From: JABCPE02 sp963516675
GTDB taxonomy: Bacteria > Bacteroidota > Bacteroidia > Flavobacteriales > Weeksellaceae
Reading direction: 5' to 3'
DNA length: 37,102 nt
Assembly (NCBI GenBank): GCA_963516675.1
Contig: CAUQBH010000016.1
Span: forward strand, 1-37,102
Positions 13,761-22,839 of this stretch are shown one piece after another. Position numbers and translations under genes: made by a program. The notes under the pieces are model-generated. The model ran no database searches and was not told the DNA's origin. It saw only the letters and a list, made by a program, of their open reading frames with translations. The number at the start of each line of letters is the position of its first letter. Within the stretch, counting starts at the first letter, position 1.

Positions 13761-16412
13761 TTAGAATGTGTATCTTACGGTAAACATCACATTTCTTGGC
13801 GTTCCTGGGAATAACCTTGGATAGTTGTATGCTCCAAGCCAATAAGTTTTGTTAAAGATATTATTAACATTAAAGGATAGTTGCATACTTCCTAGTTTAT
13901 AGTAAGCTGCTGCATCAAATACAACATAAGAAGGAAGCACAAGATCTCTTTCTTGCCAAGAAACTTTATCACTTGAGTAATTAGCTCCTAGACCAAATCC
14001 TACATTTCTTAAGAAACCTTCTTTTATGTCATATCTTGACCAGAAATTAAACATATGTTTAGGAGCGTTACTTTTTTGGTATGTTTCTCCATTTGGATAG
14101 GTAAGTTTAGAATCATTGAATGCATAACCTATATTTACCATCCAGTTCTTGGTAATTCTACCCATCAAATCTAATTCTATACCTTTGTTTTTCTCAGTTC
14201 CTCCCTCAGACATTAGCTCATCTACCGCTCCATTATATTGTCTATCATCATAGGTCAAAACATTATTTTGCTTAATGCTATATAATGCTAAATTGGCATG
14301 CAATTTTCCATCTAACCATTCTGTTTTAGCACCTATTTCGTACATTTTCGTAGTTCTTGGATTAAATGGCTCTTTTACATAGACCATTTTATTTTCAGTG
14401 TCACTCCAAGCCTGTCTAAATCCATTGTATCCTAAATAAGCATCTGTCTGCATTTGGAAACCTTCTATATAGGAAGCATAAGCATTGATATTTTTTGTTG
14501 CTTTATACATCAACCCTGCTCTGAAAAGCAGCTTATTCTTTTTGGTTGTAGTTTGATCATTTCTTCCATAATAATTTTTATCTACATACCACTCATGACG
14601 AAGTCCCAAATTAACAATCAGCTTATCCCAAAGCTCCATCTGATTCATCACATACCCTGCATTTGTCATAAAGTAAAGAGGGTCTGTAGCTACATTTACA
14701 TTCATTATATAATCTGAAGGATTTACATAATAATGAACATCATTCCCTGTCAAATTCCAGTGCGGAACATTTGGAATAGGGTTTCCGTTAGCATCCATTT
14801 GATATAAACTAGATCTTGCTGCACTATATGAGTTTCTAATTCCTCCAGCAACTGTTTTATACCCTCTTGCTGTTCTATACCCACTATTAGCTAATTCAAA
14901 AGTAATAATATCATAACCCAATACAGATTTATTTTTAATCTTATCTCCTATCTTCCAATCGTAGTTCAAATAAGCATTAAAATTATCTGTATAATAATTC
15001 GTATAACGCTGTACATATCTCATCTGTACTTTATCATACATAAGGCTACCATCTCCTTTTCTACCAAAGTTATTATCAGTTCTTAACTCCACCAAATCCT
15101 CATTCCATCTATGCTTCATATATGCCATATTCAAACTCAGATTATCAGCAAATTTATGTGTGAAATTCACCATGAAATTTAAATCCAAAGTCTTATTGTA
15201 GTCATTAAGTGCTCCAATAGCATAAGAAATCGGTGTCGCATGTAATGATGGAGTAGTACCTGGTGTATAGAAAATAGGCTGACCTCTATCCAATCTATTG
15301 TTATTATCTGTCAATACAAATTCGAAACTGATACTAGTCTTATCATTTGGAATATATGCTACCGTTGGTGCTATTTGGTATGCTTTCTTAAATTGCAAAT
15401 GTCTGAAAGACTTTCCGTTTTCATATCCCAAATTCAAACGATATAACAATGTTTTGCTCTTATTCAAAGGACCAGTAAAGTCTAATGCACTCACTACATT
15501 CCCCCAGCTTCCTACACTAAAGGAAACCTCCTTCATATTAGATTTCAAAGGCTTTTTCGTCACAATATTAATAGTTCCCCCCGCATCTGTACTAGAAAAA
15601 GTCATACTCGCAGGACCTTTGATCACCTCTACCCTCTCAACATTCATCATCATTGGCTGACTAAACAAAATATGAGATGTTGCCATACCATTTATCATTC
15701 TATTCTCTCTATAGGTATTCTCTTGCTTCACCCCACGAATGGCATAATCATTATAAAAACTCGCCTGATTTACCCCACTCACATTCTTCACCACATCTCC
15801 CAGTCTTGTAATCCCTCTATCTGCTAAAAGCTCCTTAGTCACAGTAGTTATCGCTTGGGAAACCTCCATGTTTTTCAAGGCAATTTTGGATGCCGAGAAA
15901 GAATAATCACTGCTATAGTCTTTTCTCGCTCTACCAAGTAACTCTACAGTTTGTAGTTTTTTTACTTTTCCGTCTTCTTCCTCATCTTGTGGCTCATTAG
16001 GATCTGTAGTATTTTTTGCTACAACAGGTTCTGTAGGTTCTGTTGGCACTATTGGTTCTGTAGGCTGCTCAGTTACTGGGTTTTCTACAACCACAGGTTC
16101 TGATGTAACCATCTTATAAACCATCACATCTCCTAAATCCAAAACTCCATTATTCTCTACTGTAATTTGGTTTTCCAATGGATTTGCTCCCTCTGCTACG
16201 ATGCTGATAGTGTAACTTCCTCCTTCTGTAAGTGTTACATTAAAAAATCCCGAAGCATCGGTCATAGAGGTCATTTCCTTGTCCCCTTTTTTTAGTATAA
16301 TGCTAGCATTAGAAACGGGATTGTCATGCTGAACTACCCTACCCTTCACCGTTTGTGAATATCCCATTAAGGACATTAACAAACTCGACACTAATAATAC
16401 TTTTTTGTTCAT
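13761..16412 (-). CDS. TonB-dependent outer-membrane receptor, siderophore type
   Basis: The 883-residue receptor has a signal peptide (cut after GYSQ, about residue 20). A CarboxypepD_reg-like domain lies at about 21-100 (VKGRVVQHDNPVSNASIILKKG). A Pro/Glu/Thr-rich linker covers about 102-150. The plug domain follows at about 175-295, with 'LGDVVKNVSGVNQASFYNDYAIRG', 'VEVIKGPASMTFSSTDAGGTINIVTKKP'. A 22-strand-type barrel ends in a C-terminal aromatic (VRYTF). The plug pattern is that of TonB-dependent siderophore receptors (FhuA/FepA-like), so ferric-siderophore uptake is likely; the ligand is unknown. It is divergent from an alkaline phosphatase gene and ends at its own terminator. The long PTEP-repeat linker before the plug is unusual. 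Confidence 0.9.
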   Translation of the reverse strand: MNKKVLLVSSLLMSLMGYSQTVKGRVVQHDNPVSNASIILKKGDKEMTSMTDASGFFNVTLTEGGSYTISIVAEGANPLENQITVENNGVLDLGDVMVYKMVTSEPVVVENPVTEQPTEPIVPTEPTEPVVAKNTTDPNEPQDEEEDGKVKKLQTVELLGRARKDYSSDYSFSASKIALKNMEVSQAITTVTKELLADRGITRLGDVVKNVSGVNQASFYNDYAIRGVKQENTYRENRMINGMATSHILFSQPMMMNVERVEVIKGPASMTFSSTDAGGTINIVTKKPLKSNMKEVSFSVGSWGNVVSALDFTGPLNKSKTLLYRLNLGYENGKSFRHLQFKKAYQIAPTVAYIPNDKTSISFEFVLTDNNNRLDRGQPIFYTPGTTPSLHATPISYAIGALNDYNKTLDLNFMVNFTHKFADNLSLNMAYMKHRWNEDLVELRTDNNFGRKGDGSLMYDKVQMRYVQRYTNYYTDNFNAYLNYDWKIGDKIKNKSVLGYDIITFELANSGYRTARGYKTVAGGIRNSYSAARSSLYQMDANGNPIPNVPHWNLTGNDVHYYVNPSDYIMNVNVATDPLYFMTNAGYVMNQMELWDKLIVNLGLRHEWYVDKNYYGRNDQTTTKKNKLLFRAGLMYKATKNINAYASYIEGFQMQTDAYLGYNGFRQAWSDTENKMVYVKEPFNPRTTKMYEIGAKTEWLDGKLHANLALYSIKQNNVLTYDDRQYNGAVDELMSEGGTEKNKGIELDLMGRITKNWMVNIGYAFNDSKLTYPNGETYQKSNAPKHMFNFWSRYDIKEGFLRNVGFGLGANYSSDKVSWQERDLVLPSYVVFDAAAYYKLGSMQLSFNVNNIFNKTYWLGAYNYPRLFPGTPRNVMFTVRYTF
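16027..16061. repeat. Degenerate GGTTCTGT repeats in the receptor linker
   Basis: GGTTCTGT occurs at 16027-16034, 16036-16043 and 16054-16061 (plus strand). It encodes the repeated TEP units of the receptor's periplasmic linker. Slippage here would change linker length in steps of three residues. Confidence 0.6.
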
Positions 16413-16463
16413 AATGAAATTATAAAATTTAAACTTATGTTATCTTTTTAAAAAATTATGCCA

Positions 16464-16471
16464 CAAAAGTA
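16464..16471 (-). promoter_or_regulatory. -7 element of the TonB-dependent receptor gene
   Basis: TACTTTTG on the minus strand matches TAnnTTTG, 51 bp before the receptor ATG. The -33 is not clear. Confidence 0.45.
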
Positions 16472-16504
16472 ATACTATTTTTTATTTTCTTGCTAATTTA
16501 AGAT

Positions 16505-16518
16505 ATGATTTTTATCAT
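16505..16518. promoter_or_regulatory. Small palindrome between divergent receptor and phosphatase genes
   Basis: ATGAT-TTTT-ATCAT is a perfect 5-bp inverted repeat in the 236-bp divergent intergenic region, 33 bp upstream of the receptor's -7 element. It resembles part of an iron-regulator (Fur-like) site but is too short to assign. Confidence 0.25.
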
Positions 16519-16609
16519 CAATTTTCAGGAAAGTAGCATCATTACTTTTGAATCATTAAATCAAAACATCTTTTTTGGCTCAAAAAATAAATTCATCTAT
16601 TTTATTCCT

Positions 16610-16617
16610 TATATTTG
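16610..16617 (+). promoter_or_regulatory. -7 element of the alkaline phosphatase gene
   Basis: TATATTTG matches TAnnTTTG and lies 31 bp before the phosphatase ATG. No TTTG occurs at 19 bp upstream. Confidence 0.5.
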
Positions 16618-16648
16618 CACAAAATTCATTTCTAAATACTAAATCAAA

Positions 16649-18061
16649 ATGAAAAGAAGAGACTTTCTAAAAACAGGTTCATTAGCTGCTTTAGGCGGAA
16701 TGCTACTAACTCCCTTTGGAGCAAAAGCAAACACTATAAAAGAAGAATTCCGTGGCAGAAAAGCCAAAAATATCATCTTCATGGTAAGTGATGGGATGAG
16801 TGTAGGAACGATGATAATGGCAGACATCTACCTGAAAAGAAAAAATGGTCAAAGTTCCAACTGGGTGGGACTTTACGAAGATAATCTTGTCCAAAGAGCA
16901 TTGATGGATATGGCCTCTGCTAATGCTATCGTAACAGACTCAGCAGCAGCAAGTTCCTCTTGGGGAGGCGGTGTCCGTGTGAATAATGGAAGCCTGAATG
17001 TAAGCCCTAACGGAAAGGAAAACATGCCCATTCTTCAGAAATTCAAACAAGCTGGTAAAAAAGTAGGCTGTGTAACCACTGTGCCTATCACTCATGCCAC
17101 ACCAGCAGGATTTTGTGTTACCAGCAAAAGAAGAAATGCTATGGACCACATCGCTGAACAATATGCAGAGCTAAACTTTGATGTAATGATGGGAGGCGGT
17201 AGCCAATACTTTGACAAAGACAAAAGAAAAGATAAAAAAGATGTTTTTGATTTATTTGTAAAAAAAGGTTACACCGTTGCAAAAACTAAATCAGAAATGC
17301 TAAGCGCTCCTAAAAACAAACCTATTTTAGGAACTTTTGATGAAGATGCTGTGCCTTACACCGTAGATCATTTACGCGATGAAAAAGCATCAAAAAACAT
17401 CCCTAGCCTTGCGGAAATGGCACAAAAGGCAATAGACCAAATGAAAGACCACAAAAATGGTTTTGCGCTACAGATAGAAGGTGGAAAAGTAGACTGGGCA
17501 GCACACGGAAACGATATTGCGGCTTTGTTATTTGACCAAATCGCTTTTGATGAAGCTGTAAAAGTAGTAATGGACTTTGCTAAAAAAGATAAAAATACAT
17601 TGGTAGTGATTACCAGCGACCACGGAAATGCCAACCCTGGGCTGATTTACGGAAGTAAAACCAATGATAATTTTGACCATTTACAAAAATTCACTCACTC
17701 TAATGATTGGATTTTACAAGGAATACATGCTTCCAGCAGCACTTCTTTCGTAAAAGATAGAATTGCAGAGGCTTGCGGCGGTTTCGCTATAACTGATGAA
17801 CAGGCGAAAGAACTCCTTTCTTATTACAACAATCTTAAAAAAGAAGATGGACTATACAACCATAAAAATCTGCCGTTCAGAGCTTTAGCAGAGATGCAGA
17901 AGGCATACACTTCTGTCGGCTGGATCAGTATGGATCACTCTTCTGACTACACAGAACTTGCAATGTATGGCCCTGGTAGTGAGAATCTTAAATCATTCAT
18001 CAGAAACACTGACATGCACAATTTCCTGTTAAATGCCGCGCATGTAGAAAATAAGTTTTAA
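16649..18061 (+). CDS. Alkaline phosphatase, PhoA family, Tat-type signal
   Basis: This exported metalloenzyme should release phosphate from phosphomonoesters. The N-terminus MKRRDFLKTGSLAALGG carries a twin-arginine motif, so export of the folded protein by Tat is likely. Catalytic residues are visible: metal ligand Asp48 (MVSDGM), nucleophile Ser98 (TDSAAASSSW), THATPAG with His149, Glu277 (IEGG), Asp282-Trp283 and His286 (VDWAAHGND), Asp324-His325 (TSDHGN) and His430 (MDHSSDY). His at the THATPA position and Trp after Asp282 are found in non-E. coli types (Bacillus, marine and animal enzymes). Length of 470 is normal. It is divergent from a TonB-dependent receptor and ends at a terminator. 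Confidence 0.95.
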   Translation: MKRRDFLKTGSLAALGGMLLTPFGAKANTIKEEFRGRKAKNIIFMVSDGMSVGTMIMADIYLKRKNGQSSNWVGLYEDNLVQRALMDMASANAIVTDSAAASSSWGGGVRVNNGSLNVSPNGKENMPILQKFKQAGKKVGCVTTVPITHATPAGFCVTSKRRNAMDHIAEQYAELNFDVMMGGGSQYFDKDKRKDKKDVFDLFVKKGYTVAKTKSEMLSAPKNKPILGTFDEDAVPYTVDHLRDEKASKNIPSLAEMAQKAIDQMKDHKNGFALQIEGGKVDWAAHGNDIAALLFDQIAFDEAVKVVMDFAKKDKNTLVVITSDHGNANPGLIYGSKTNDNFDHLQKFTHSNDWILQGIHASSSTSFVKDRIAEACGGFAITDEQAKELLSYYNNLKKEDGLYNHKNLPFRALAEMQKAYTSVGWISMDHSSDYTELAMYGPGSENLKSFIRNTDMHNFLLNAAHVENKF

Positions 18062-18086
18062 TTGGAAATAATTAAACTCTCATAAT

Positions 18087-18118
18087 AAAAGTGAAGACAC
18101 CAATGCATCTTCACTTTT
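18087..18118. terminator. Bidirectional terminator after the phosphatase gene
   Basis: The arms AAAAGTGAAGA (18087-18097) and TCTTCACTTTT (18108-18118) pair perfectly with a 10-nt loop. T-rich sequence follows on the plus strand and T4 on the minus strand. It separates two convergent genes. Confidence 0.85.
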
Positions 18119-18122
18119 TATT

Positions 18123-19403
18123 TTATAAAATTTCAGAAAGTTTTTTTGTGAGATTTCTTCTGGAATACTGCTGAACACTTTGCTGGCTGGTTTCCAAATT
18201 TCCTGTTTTCCACTGCTGATAAATTTCTAAAATATAGTTTTTAATTTCCTGATTATCAGTATATCCAAAATGCCTACCTGAATCTGTTTCTTCCAAAATA
18301 TCGGCTACATCGCTTTCCTTCGGGCCAAAAGAAACAATCTTTTTCCCAACAGCCAGATATTCAAATAATTTCCCTGGAATGATTCCCTTGGAAGAATCGC
18401 GGTCAAAATTTGTAATCAGCAGAATATCCGAATTATTCATTTCTTCAACAGCCCTATTATGAGAAAGATAACCGCATAAATTCACTTTTTTTCCAAGAGG
18501 AGAAGATTCTATCTTTTGTAAAATTTTATCATCTATCCTGCCCACAAATTTCAGCTCAAAATCTTTTGAAAAATCTTCGTTTTCCTCTACCAAAGCATTC
18601 AGGATTTCCCAAAGATTTTCAGGGTTTCTAAGCTGCTCCAAAACTCCGATATAGCTCAAAGTAAATCTCTCTGTTTTGGATTTTTCTGCAATCAGCTCAT
18701 TTTCATCAAATCCGTTGGTTATGCAGACTGCATTTGCGCCTTTTTTCCTGAAATTTTCAGCATCTGTGGGACTTGTAGCAAGAGTAATATCTGCATTTTT
18801 AAAGACTTTTTCTTCCAAAGTTCGGTGCTTTTTGTCTGCCCATTTTGTCAGTTTAAGATGCTTGTAATACGAAATTTCCGTCCATGGATCTCTAAAATCT
18901 GCAATCCATTTCAGATTTGGGAAATATTTTTTAAGCTCCAAACCTATCAAATGAAGGCTGTGAGGCGGCCCAGTGGTCACCAAAGCATCAAAATGATTTT
19001 CCTTTAAATACTTTTTCAGATATTCTACGGAAGGTTTTACCCAAAAAACTCGGGCATCAGGAATGAAAAAATTACCTCTGATAAAAATAGATAATTTGGA
19101 CATAAAAGACTGGTTTTCACCAATGTCAAACTGTCCTGACTTAAATTTCTTATTCTTCTTACTGAATATTTCGGCAAGCTGGTAAGGCTCCCAAATTTTG
19201 GTTTTAATAGTTTCCAAATCAGGAGACAAATCCTTAGTCAAACTCTCATCCAAAAGCGGATAAGATGGATTTTCTGGAATGAAAACCGTGGGTTTCCAGC
19301 CAAATTCTGGCAGGTATTTTGTGAATTTCAGCCATCGCTGAACTCCTGGCCCACCCGCAGGAGGCCAATAATATGTGATGATAAGGATTTTTTTATAACT
19401 CAT
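18123..19403 (-). CDS. Glycosyltransferase, GT4-like (GT-B fold)
   Basis: The 426-residue cytosolic or membrane-associated enzyme starts KKILIITYYWPPAGGPGVQR, the donor-side glycine-rich loop of GT4-type enzymes. It has 'TTGPPHSLHLIG' and 'KWIADFRDPW' in the N-terminal Rossmann domain. The C-terminal domain has 'SYIGVLEQLRNP' and 'GIIPGKLFEYLAVGKKIVSFGP', with the Glu of the nucleotide-sugar site. It probably transfers a sugar to a lipid- or glycan-linked acceptor in surface polysaccharide synthesis; donor and acceptor are unknown. It is the last gene of a minus-strand run with YfhO and GNAT genes, 7 bp after the GNAT gene. Confidence 0.9.
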   Translation of the reverse strand: MSYKKILIITYYWPPAGGPGVQRWLKFTKYLPEFGWKPTVFIPENPSYPLLDESLTKDLSPDLETIKTKIWEPYQLAEIFSKKNKKFKSGQFDIGENQSFMSKLSIFIRGNFFIPDARVFWVKPSVEYLKKYLKENHFDALVTTGPPHSLHLIGLELKKYFPNLKWIADFRDPWTEISYYKHLKLTKWADKKHRTLEEKVFKNADITLATSPTDAENFRKKGANAVCITNGFDENELIAEKSKTERFTLSYIGVLEQLRNPENLWEILNALVEENEDFSKDFELKFVGRIDDKILQKIESSPLGKKVNLCGYLSHNRAVEEMNNSDILLITNFDRDSSKGIIPGKLFEYLAVGKKIVSFGPKESDVADILEETDSGRHFGYTDNQEIKNYILEIYQQWKTGNLETSQQSVQQYSRRNLTKKLSEIL

Positions 19404-19410
19404 TGTTTTA

Positions 19411-19928
19411 TTACAATTCCATTTTCATCATGATATCAGTCTGCTTATCATCCCCCAAAACAAAAATATGTTTATCAAACGGTACAAATCCATTTTTTTC
19501 ATAAAAATCGATGGCTTTTTGGTTCTTTTCCCAAACTCCAAGCCAAATATATTTCACTTTATTTTGCTTGGCTACTTCTACAGCTTTTTCATATAATTTT
19601 TGCCCTATTTTCTTTCCTTGAAAATCTTTTAAAACATAAATTCGTTCTATTTCAAGCGCTTCATTATCATTTAATTCCGTTTGAGAATGACCAAAATTCA
19701 GTTTTAAATAACCTACTATTTCATCATTATATTTTGCAAAATAAAATAGAGAATCAGGATTATTCAGTTCTCCCAAAAGTTTATCAGAAGAAAAGCTTTC
19801 TTCCAAATATTTTTGCATATTTTCTTCCGTATTAGTTTGGGAAAAAGTTTCAAAAAAGGTCTTTTTCCTACTTTTTGCAAAGAAGTAATTTCATTACTAT
19901 TTACTTTTGTAATCTCAAAATTATCCAT
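19411..19928 (-). pseudogene. GNAT N-acetyltransferase gene with a one-base frameshift near its 5' end
   Basis: An ATG at 19928, 4 bp after the YfhO gene stop, opens MDNFEITKVNSNEITSLQKV. That frame is lost before the conserved part. The correct frame resumes as ETFSQTNTEENM and continues through YLEESFSSDKLLGEL, IERIYVLKDFQGKKIGQKLY (acetyl-CoA loop) and WLGVWEKNQKAIDFYEKNGF to the end at 19411. Adding one base in the T5 run at 19862-19866 or the neighbouring A6 run (19852-19857) restores 172 residues, the usual length for this GNAT family. The ATG at 19818 is internal and a product from it would lack the first beta strand and helix. The gene is either inactivated or suffers a homopolymer error. 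The substrate is unknown. Confidence 0.8.
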
Positions 19929-19932
19929 AATT

Positions 19933-22455
19933 CTATTTTGTATTTTTTCTTCTAAATTTCAAAAATCCACCCACACTCAGCAGCAGGAATATTCCAAATG
20001 CACTCATGGAAATCATTTTTCCTTTTTCGATAACTTCTGGCTCAAATACCATTCTAACCTCATGATTTCCAGCAGGAACGAATACAGCTCTGAGCAGGTA
20101 ATTTGCTTTAATATAAGGAACTTCGTTACCATCAAGTAGCATTTTCCAGCCTTTCGGATAATAAATCTCTGAAAATACCGCCAGCTGAGGTGTTTTTGAC
20201 TGAGTTTTGAATTCCAACTGATTAGGCTGATAATTTTTCAGTTCAATAACCGCCGTGCTGTCGCTCTGCAAGTTTTTTCCTTCAAAATATTTTTGGTCTT
20301 CCGCTGAAACAACAGCCGTTTTCTTATTATCAATTTCACCCACAGCTTTTATTTCCTCATTTGGAGTTTTAACATACTGAATATCAGATACAAACCAAGC
20401 ATTTCCATTTGCATTAGGATTGATTTCAGCTCTTGGTTCTTGTGGAGAACCCAGCAGAATGTATTTGGTATTCAACATGTTAAGAATATTCATCGTTTTC
20501 TTATTGTCTGTTTCAGAAAAATATTGGTTAATCAAATCATCATATCTGCGCAGTTTTACGGCATGGTAACCGCCGACAGAAGATTTGAAATAAGAAGTAG
20601 AAGTCTCGTTAAAAGGGCTCGTAATAGAATTAAAAATCCTATAATGTCCTTTGTCTTTCTCTGTCAAAATAGAAAGCGTTTTATTCATTTCTGCTTGAGC
20701 AAGCAGCCTCTGCACTTCGGCATTATCGCCCGCTTTTTCTATCAGATAATCAGATACTTCGGTAACGAAAGGCTCTTGGACAAATTCTTTATCCACAAAA
20801 TTATCATTGTTCAAATATCGCTTATTTACCGACCATAAATCAAAGAAACTAACCGCTCCGATGATGATAAGGGCTATATTTTGAGTCAATTTTTGTTTCA
20901 TCGTTAAAAACAAAACGCCCAGCACAGCTCCCACATAAAAAATGGCTTTTATGCTGTCTTCCCTAAACATTCCATATCTTTCATCTATCAGATAATCAAG
21001 GATATAAGGTGGAAGATATCTTTTCTCCGTTTCAGTATAAAATCCAAGTAAAGATTTCCCAAAAATCAGCATCAAAAGTAAGAACGCCAGCACTCCTCCT
21101 CCTGCATACATCAATACTTTTTGCTTGTATTCAGTTATCAGATTTTTATTGTTAAAAAACGAATAAAGCCCTACAATAGCGATGAGCGGGAATAAAAGCT
21201 CCACAACCACCAAAATAGAAGACGGCGCACGGAATTTATTATACAACGGAACAAAATCAATAAACAAATCACTAACAATCAGGAAGTTGCTCCCCCACGC
21301 AAGCATAATTGTAAGCACAGAAGCCCCTAAAATCCAATATTTATATTTTTTAGGAGCAAAGAAAAACCCTAAAAAAGCAAGGAAACAGACCACAGCTCCT
21401 TGGTAGGCAGGTCCCGCTGTACCAGGCTGTTCGCCCCAGTAAGTAGGACTGGAAAAACCTTTCACGATGTTATCCACTTCCTCCTGTGAAGTAGCATTTT
21501 CCTGCACCAAATCCTGAATATTCTGCATTATTCTGTCAGAGCCTTTTTCTTGGGAAGAACCTCCGTAAATCCTTGGGATAAAGATATTTATAGTTTCTAA
21601 TTTTCCGTAGCTCCACATCAGCATAGCATCCCTATTCATGCCGTCTTTGGAAGCGTGATTTTGTTTTTCATCTTCTAAAATTTGTTTCCCTCTCACAGTT
21701 TCCTCCGCATATTCTCTATTTGCCAAGAGTCTTTGAGAGTTCATACCTATTCCCAAAAGAAAAGCCAAAGCCAAAACTCCAGAAGAAATTCCAAAATGCT
21801 TCCAATCGCTCTTTTTGAGCAAAACTCTTATCAATTCGGAAAGAAATAAAAATCCTATCCCAATGAAAAGATAATATGTCATCTGAAAATGGTTCGCCGC
21901 TATCTGTAAGCCCATGAACAGAGCCGTTACAACAAATCCCAAAAGATATTTTTTCCTAATATAAACCAGTAAAATCCCTGCCAAAAGCGGCGCAAAATAA
22001 GCGATAGTATGCACTTTCCCATTGTGCCCAGCGCTTATAATGATATAAAAATAAGTAGACAGCCCGAAAAATGTAGCGCCCAAAAGAGCGTATTTCCAGT
22101 TTCTAACGGCGGTCATCCCAAGCAGGAAAAAACCAGCAAAAAGCAAAAACAAATAGTTAGCTGGTTTCGGCAGGAAATTCAGAGCATTATCCACATGTTT
22201 TATAATATCTCCGCGAAACTGCGCTCCCGTTTGATAGGTAGGCATCCCACCAAACATGGCATCACTCCAGTAGGTTTCCTCGCCATTCTTTGCACGATAG
22301 TCTAAAAGCTCCTTTGCACCGCCTTTATACTGAACTATATCATGCTGTATAATCTCTTTTCCTTGGAAAACAGGATTAGTATAAATCAAGGCGATAGCAA
22401 TGAACAAAATAAGGCTTCCTGCTATATAAAAAATATTTTTATTCTCTTTAAACAT
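19933..22455 (-). CDS. YfhO family membrane protein
   Basis: This 840-residue inner-membrane protein has about a dozen hydrophobic segments in its first 540 residues and one near the C-terminus (MISMSAFGIFLLLSVGGFL). The extracytoplasmic domain between them includes 'YPKGWKMLLDGNEVPYIKANYLLRAVFVPAG'. That is the YfhO (PF09586) layout. YfhO proteins are GT-C-like integral membrane proteins; B. subtilis YfhO is linked to lipoteichoic acid glycosylation. A role in adding sugar to a lipid-linked or surface polymer is therefore plausible, consistent with the glycosyltransferase two genes downstream. The gene is 4 bp before the GNAT start and is preceded by a terminator. Confidence 0.9.
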   Translation of the reverse strand: MFKENKNIFYIAGSLILFIAIALIYTNPVFQGKEIIQHDIVQYKGGAKELLDYRAKNGEETYWSDAMFGGMPTYQTGAQFRGDIIKHVDNALNFLPKPANYLFLLFAGFFLLGMTAVRNWKYALLGATFFGLSTYFYIIISAGHNGKVHTIAYFAPLLAGILLVYIRKKYLLGFVVTALFMGLQIAANHFQMTYYLFIGIGFLFLSELIRVLLKKSDWKHFGISSGVLALAFLLGIGMNSQRLLANREYAEETVRGKQILEDEKQNHASKDGMNRDAMLMWSYGKLETINIFIPRIYGGSSQEKGSDRIMQNIQDLVQENATSQEEVDNIVKGFSSPTYWGEQPGTAGPAYQGAVVCFLAFLGFFFAPKKYKYWILGASVLTIMLAWGSNFLIVSDLFIDFVPLYNKFRAPSSILVVVELLFPLIAIVGLYSFFNNKNLITEYKQKVLMYAGGGVLAFLLLMLIFGKSLLGFYTETEKRYLPPYILDYLIDERYGMFREDSIKAIFYVGAVLGVLFLTMKQKLTQNIALIIIGAVSFFDLWSVNKRYLNNDNFVDKEFVQEPFVTEVSDYLIEKAGDNAEVQRLLAQAEMNKTLSILTEKDKGHYRIFNSITSPFNETSTSYFKSSVGGYHAVKLRRYDDLINQYFSETDNKKTMNILNMLNTKYILLGSPQEPRAEINPNANGNAWFVSDIQYVKTPNEEIKAVGEIDNKKTAVVSAEDQKYFEGKNLQSDSTAVIELKNYQPNQLEFKTQSKTPQLAVFSEIYYPKGWKMLLDGNEVPYIKANYLLRAVFVPAGNHEVRMVFEPEVIEKGKMISMSAFGIFLLLSVGGFLKFRRKNTK

Positions 22456-22551
22456 AGTTTTAAAACTTAAAAAATCTGCCCAAAAATACTATTTTAATAT
22501 GGATTTTTATAAAACATTATACAAAAAAGAAAAATTTTACTTTTTTTGAAA

Positions 22552-22590
22552 CGAAAAAAGCATAAGATAACTCGTTTTATCCTATGCTTT
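22552..22590 (-). terminator. Terminator after the DUF4834 gene
   Basis: AAAGCATAAGATAA (22557-22570) pairs with TTATCCTATGCTTT (22577-22590), 14 bp with one mismatch on plus that becomes a G-U pair on minus. A T-run of six follows on the minus strand. It lies between the DUF4834 and YfhO genes. Confidence 0.8.
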
Positions 22591-22612
22591 CTTATCATTT
22601 TTTAGATTAAAC

Positions 22613-22834
22613 CTAATCTTTCACTTCTTCGTAATCTACGGTTTCTGCATCCCATTTTATATCTTTTTTAAATTCCTTTTTAGATGCAGAACCGCTGTTA
22701 TTTCTTTGATTTTCGTATTCTCTCTGCTGTGCATTTGCAGCTTTATAAAACTTAAAAAACACAGTCCTTCTGATAAACTGCAAAATCAGATAACATATAA
22801 AACAAAATAAAAGAAATCCTATCAGTGCCTTCAT
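22613..22834 (-). CDS. DUF4834 family small membrane protein
   Basis: The 73-residue protein has one N-terminal membrane segment (ALIGFLLFCFICYLILQF), then a basic segment (RRTVFFKFY) and a charged tail ending 'KKDIKWDAETVDYEEVKD'. The C-terminal W-x-A-E-x-V-D-Y-E-E signature is that of DUF4834, a small family found in flavobacteria. Function is unknown. It follows the DUF6263 gene by 5 bp and is probably co-transcribed with it and rlmB. Confidence 0.8.
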   Translation of the reverse strand: MKALIGFLLFCFICYLILQFIRRTVFFKFYKAANAQQREYENQRNNSGSASKKEFKKDIKWDAETVDYEEVKD

Positions 22835-22839
22835 AACAA

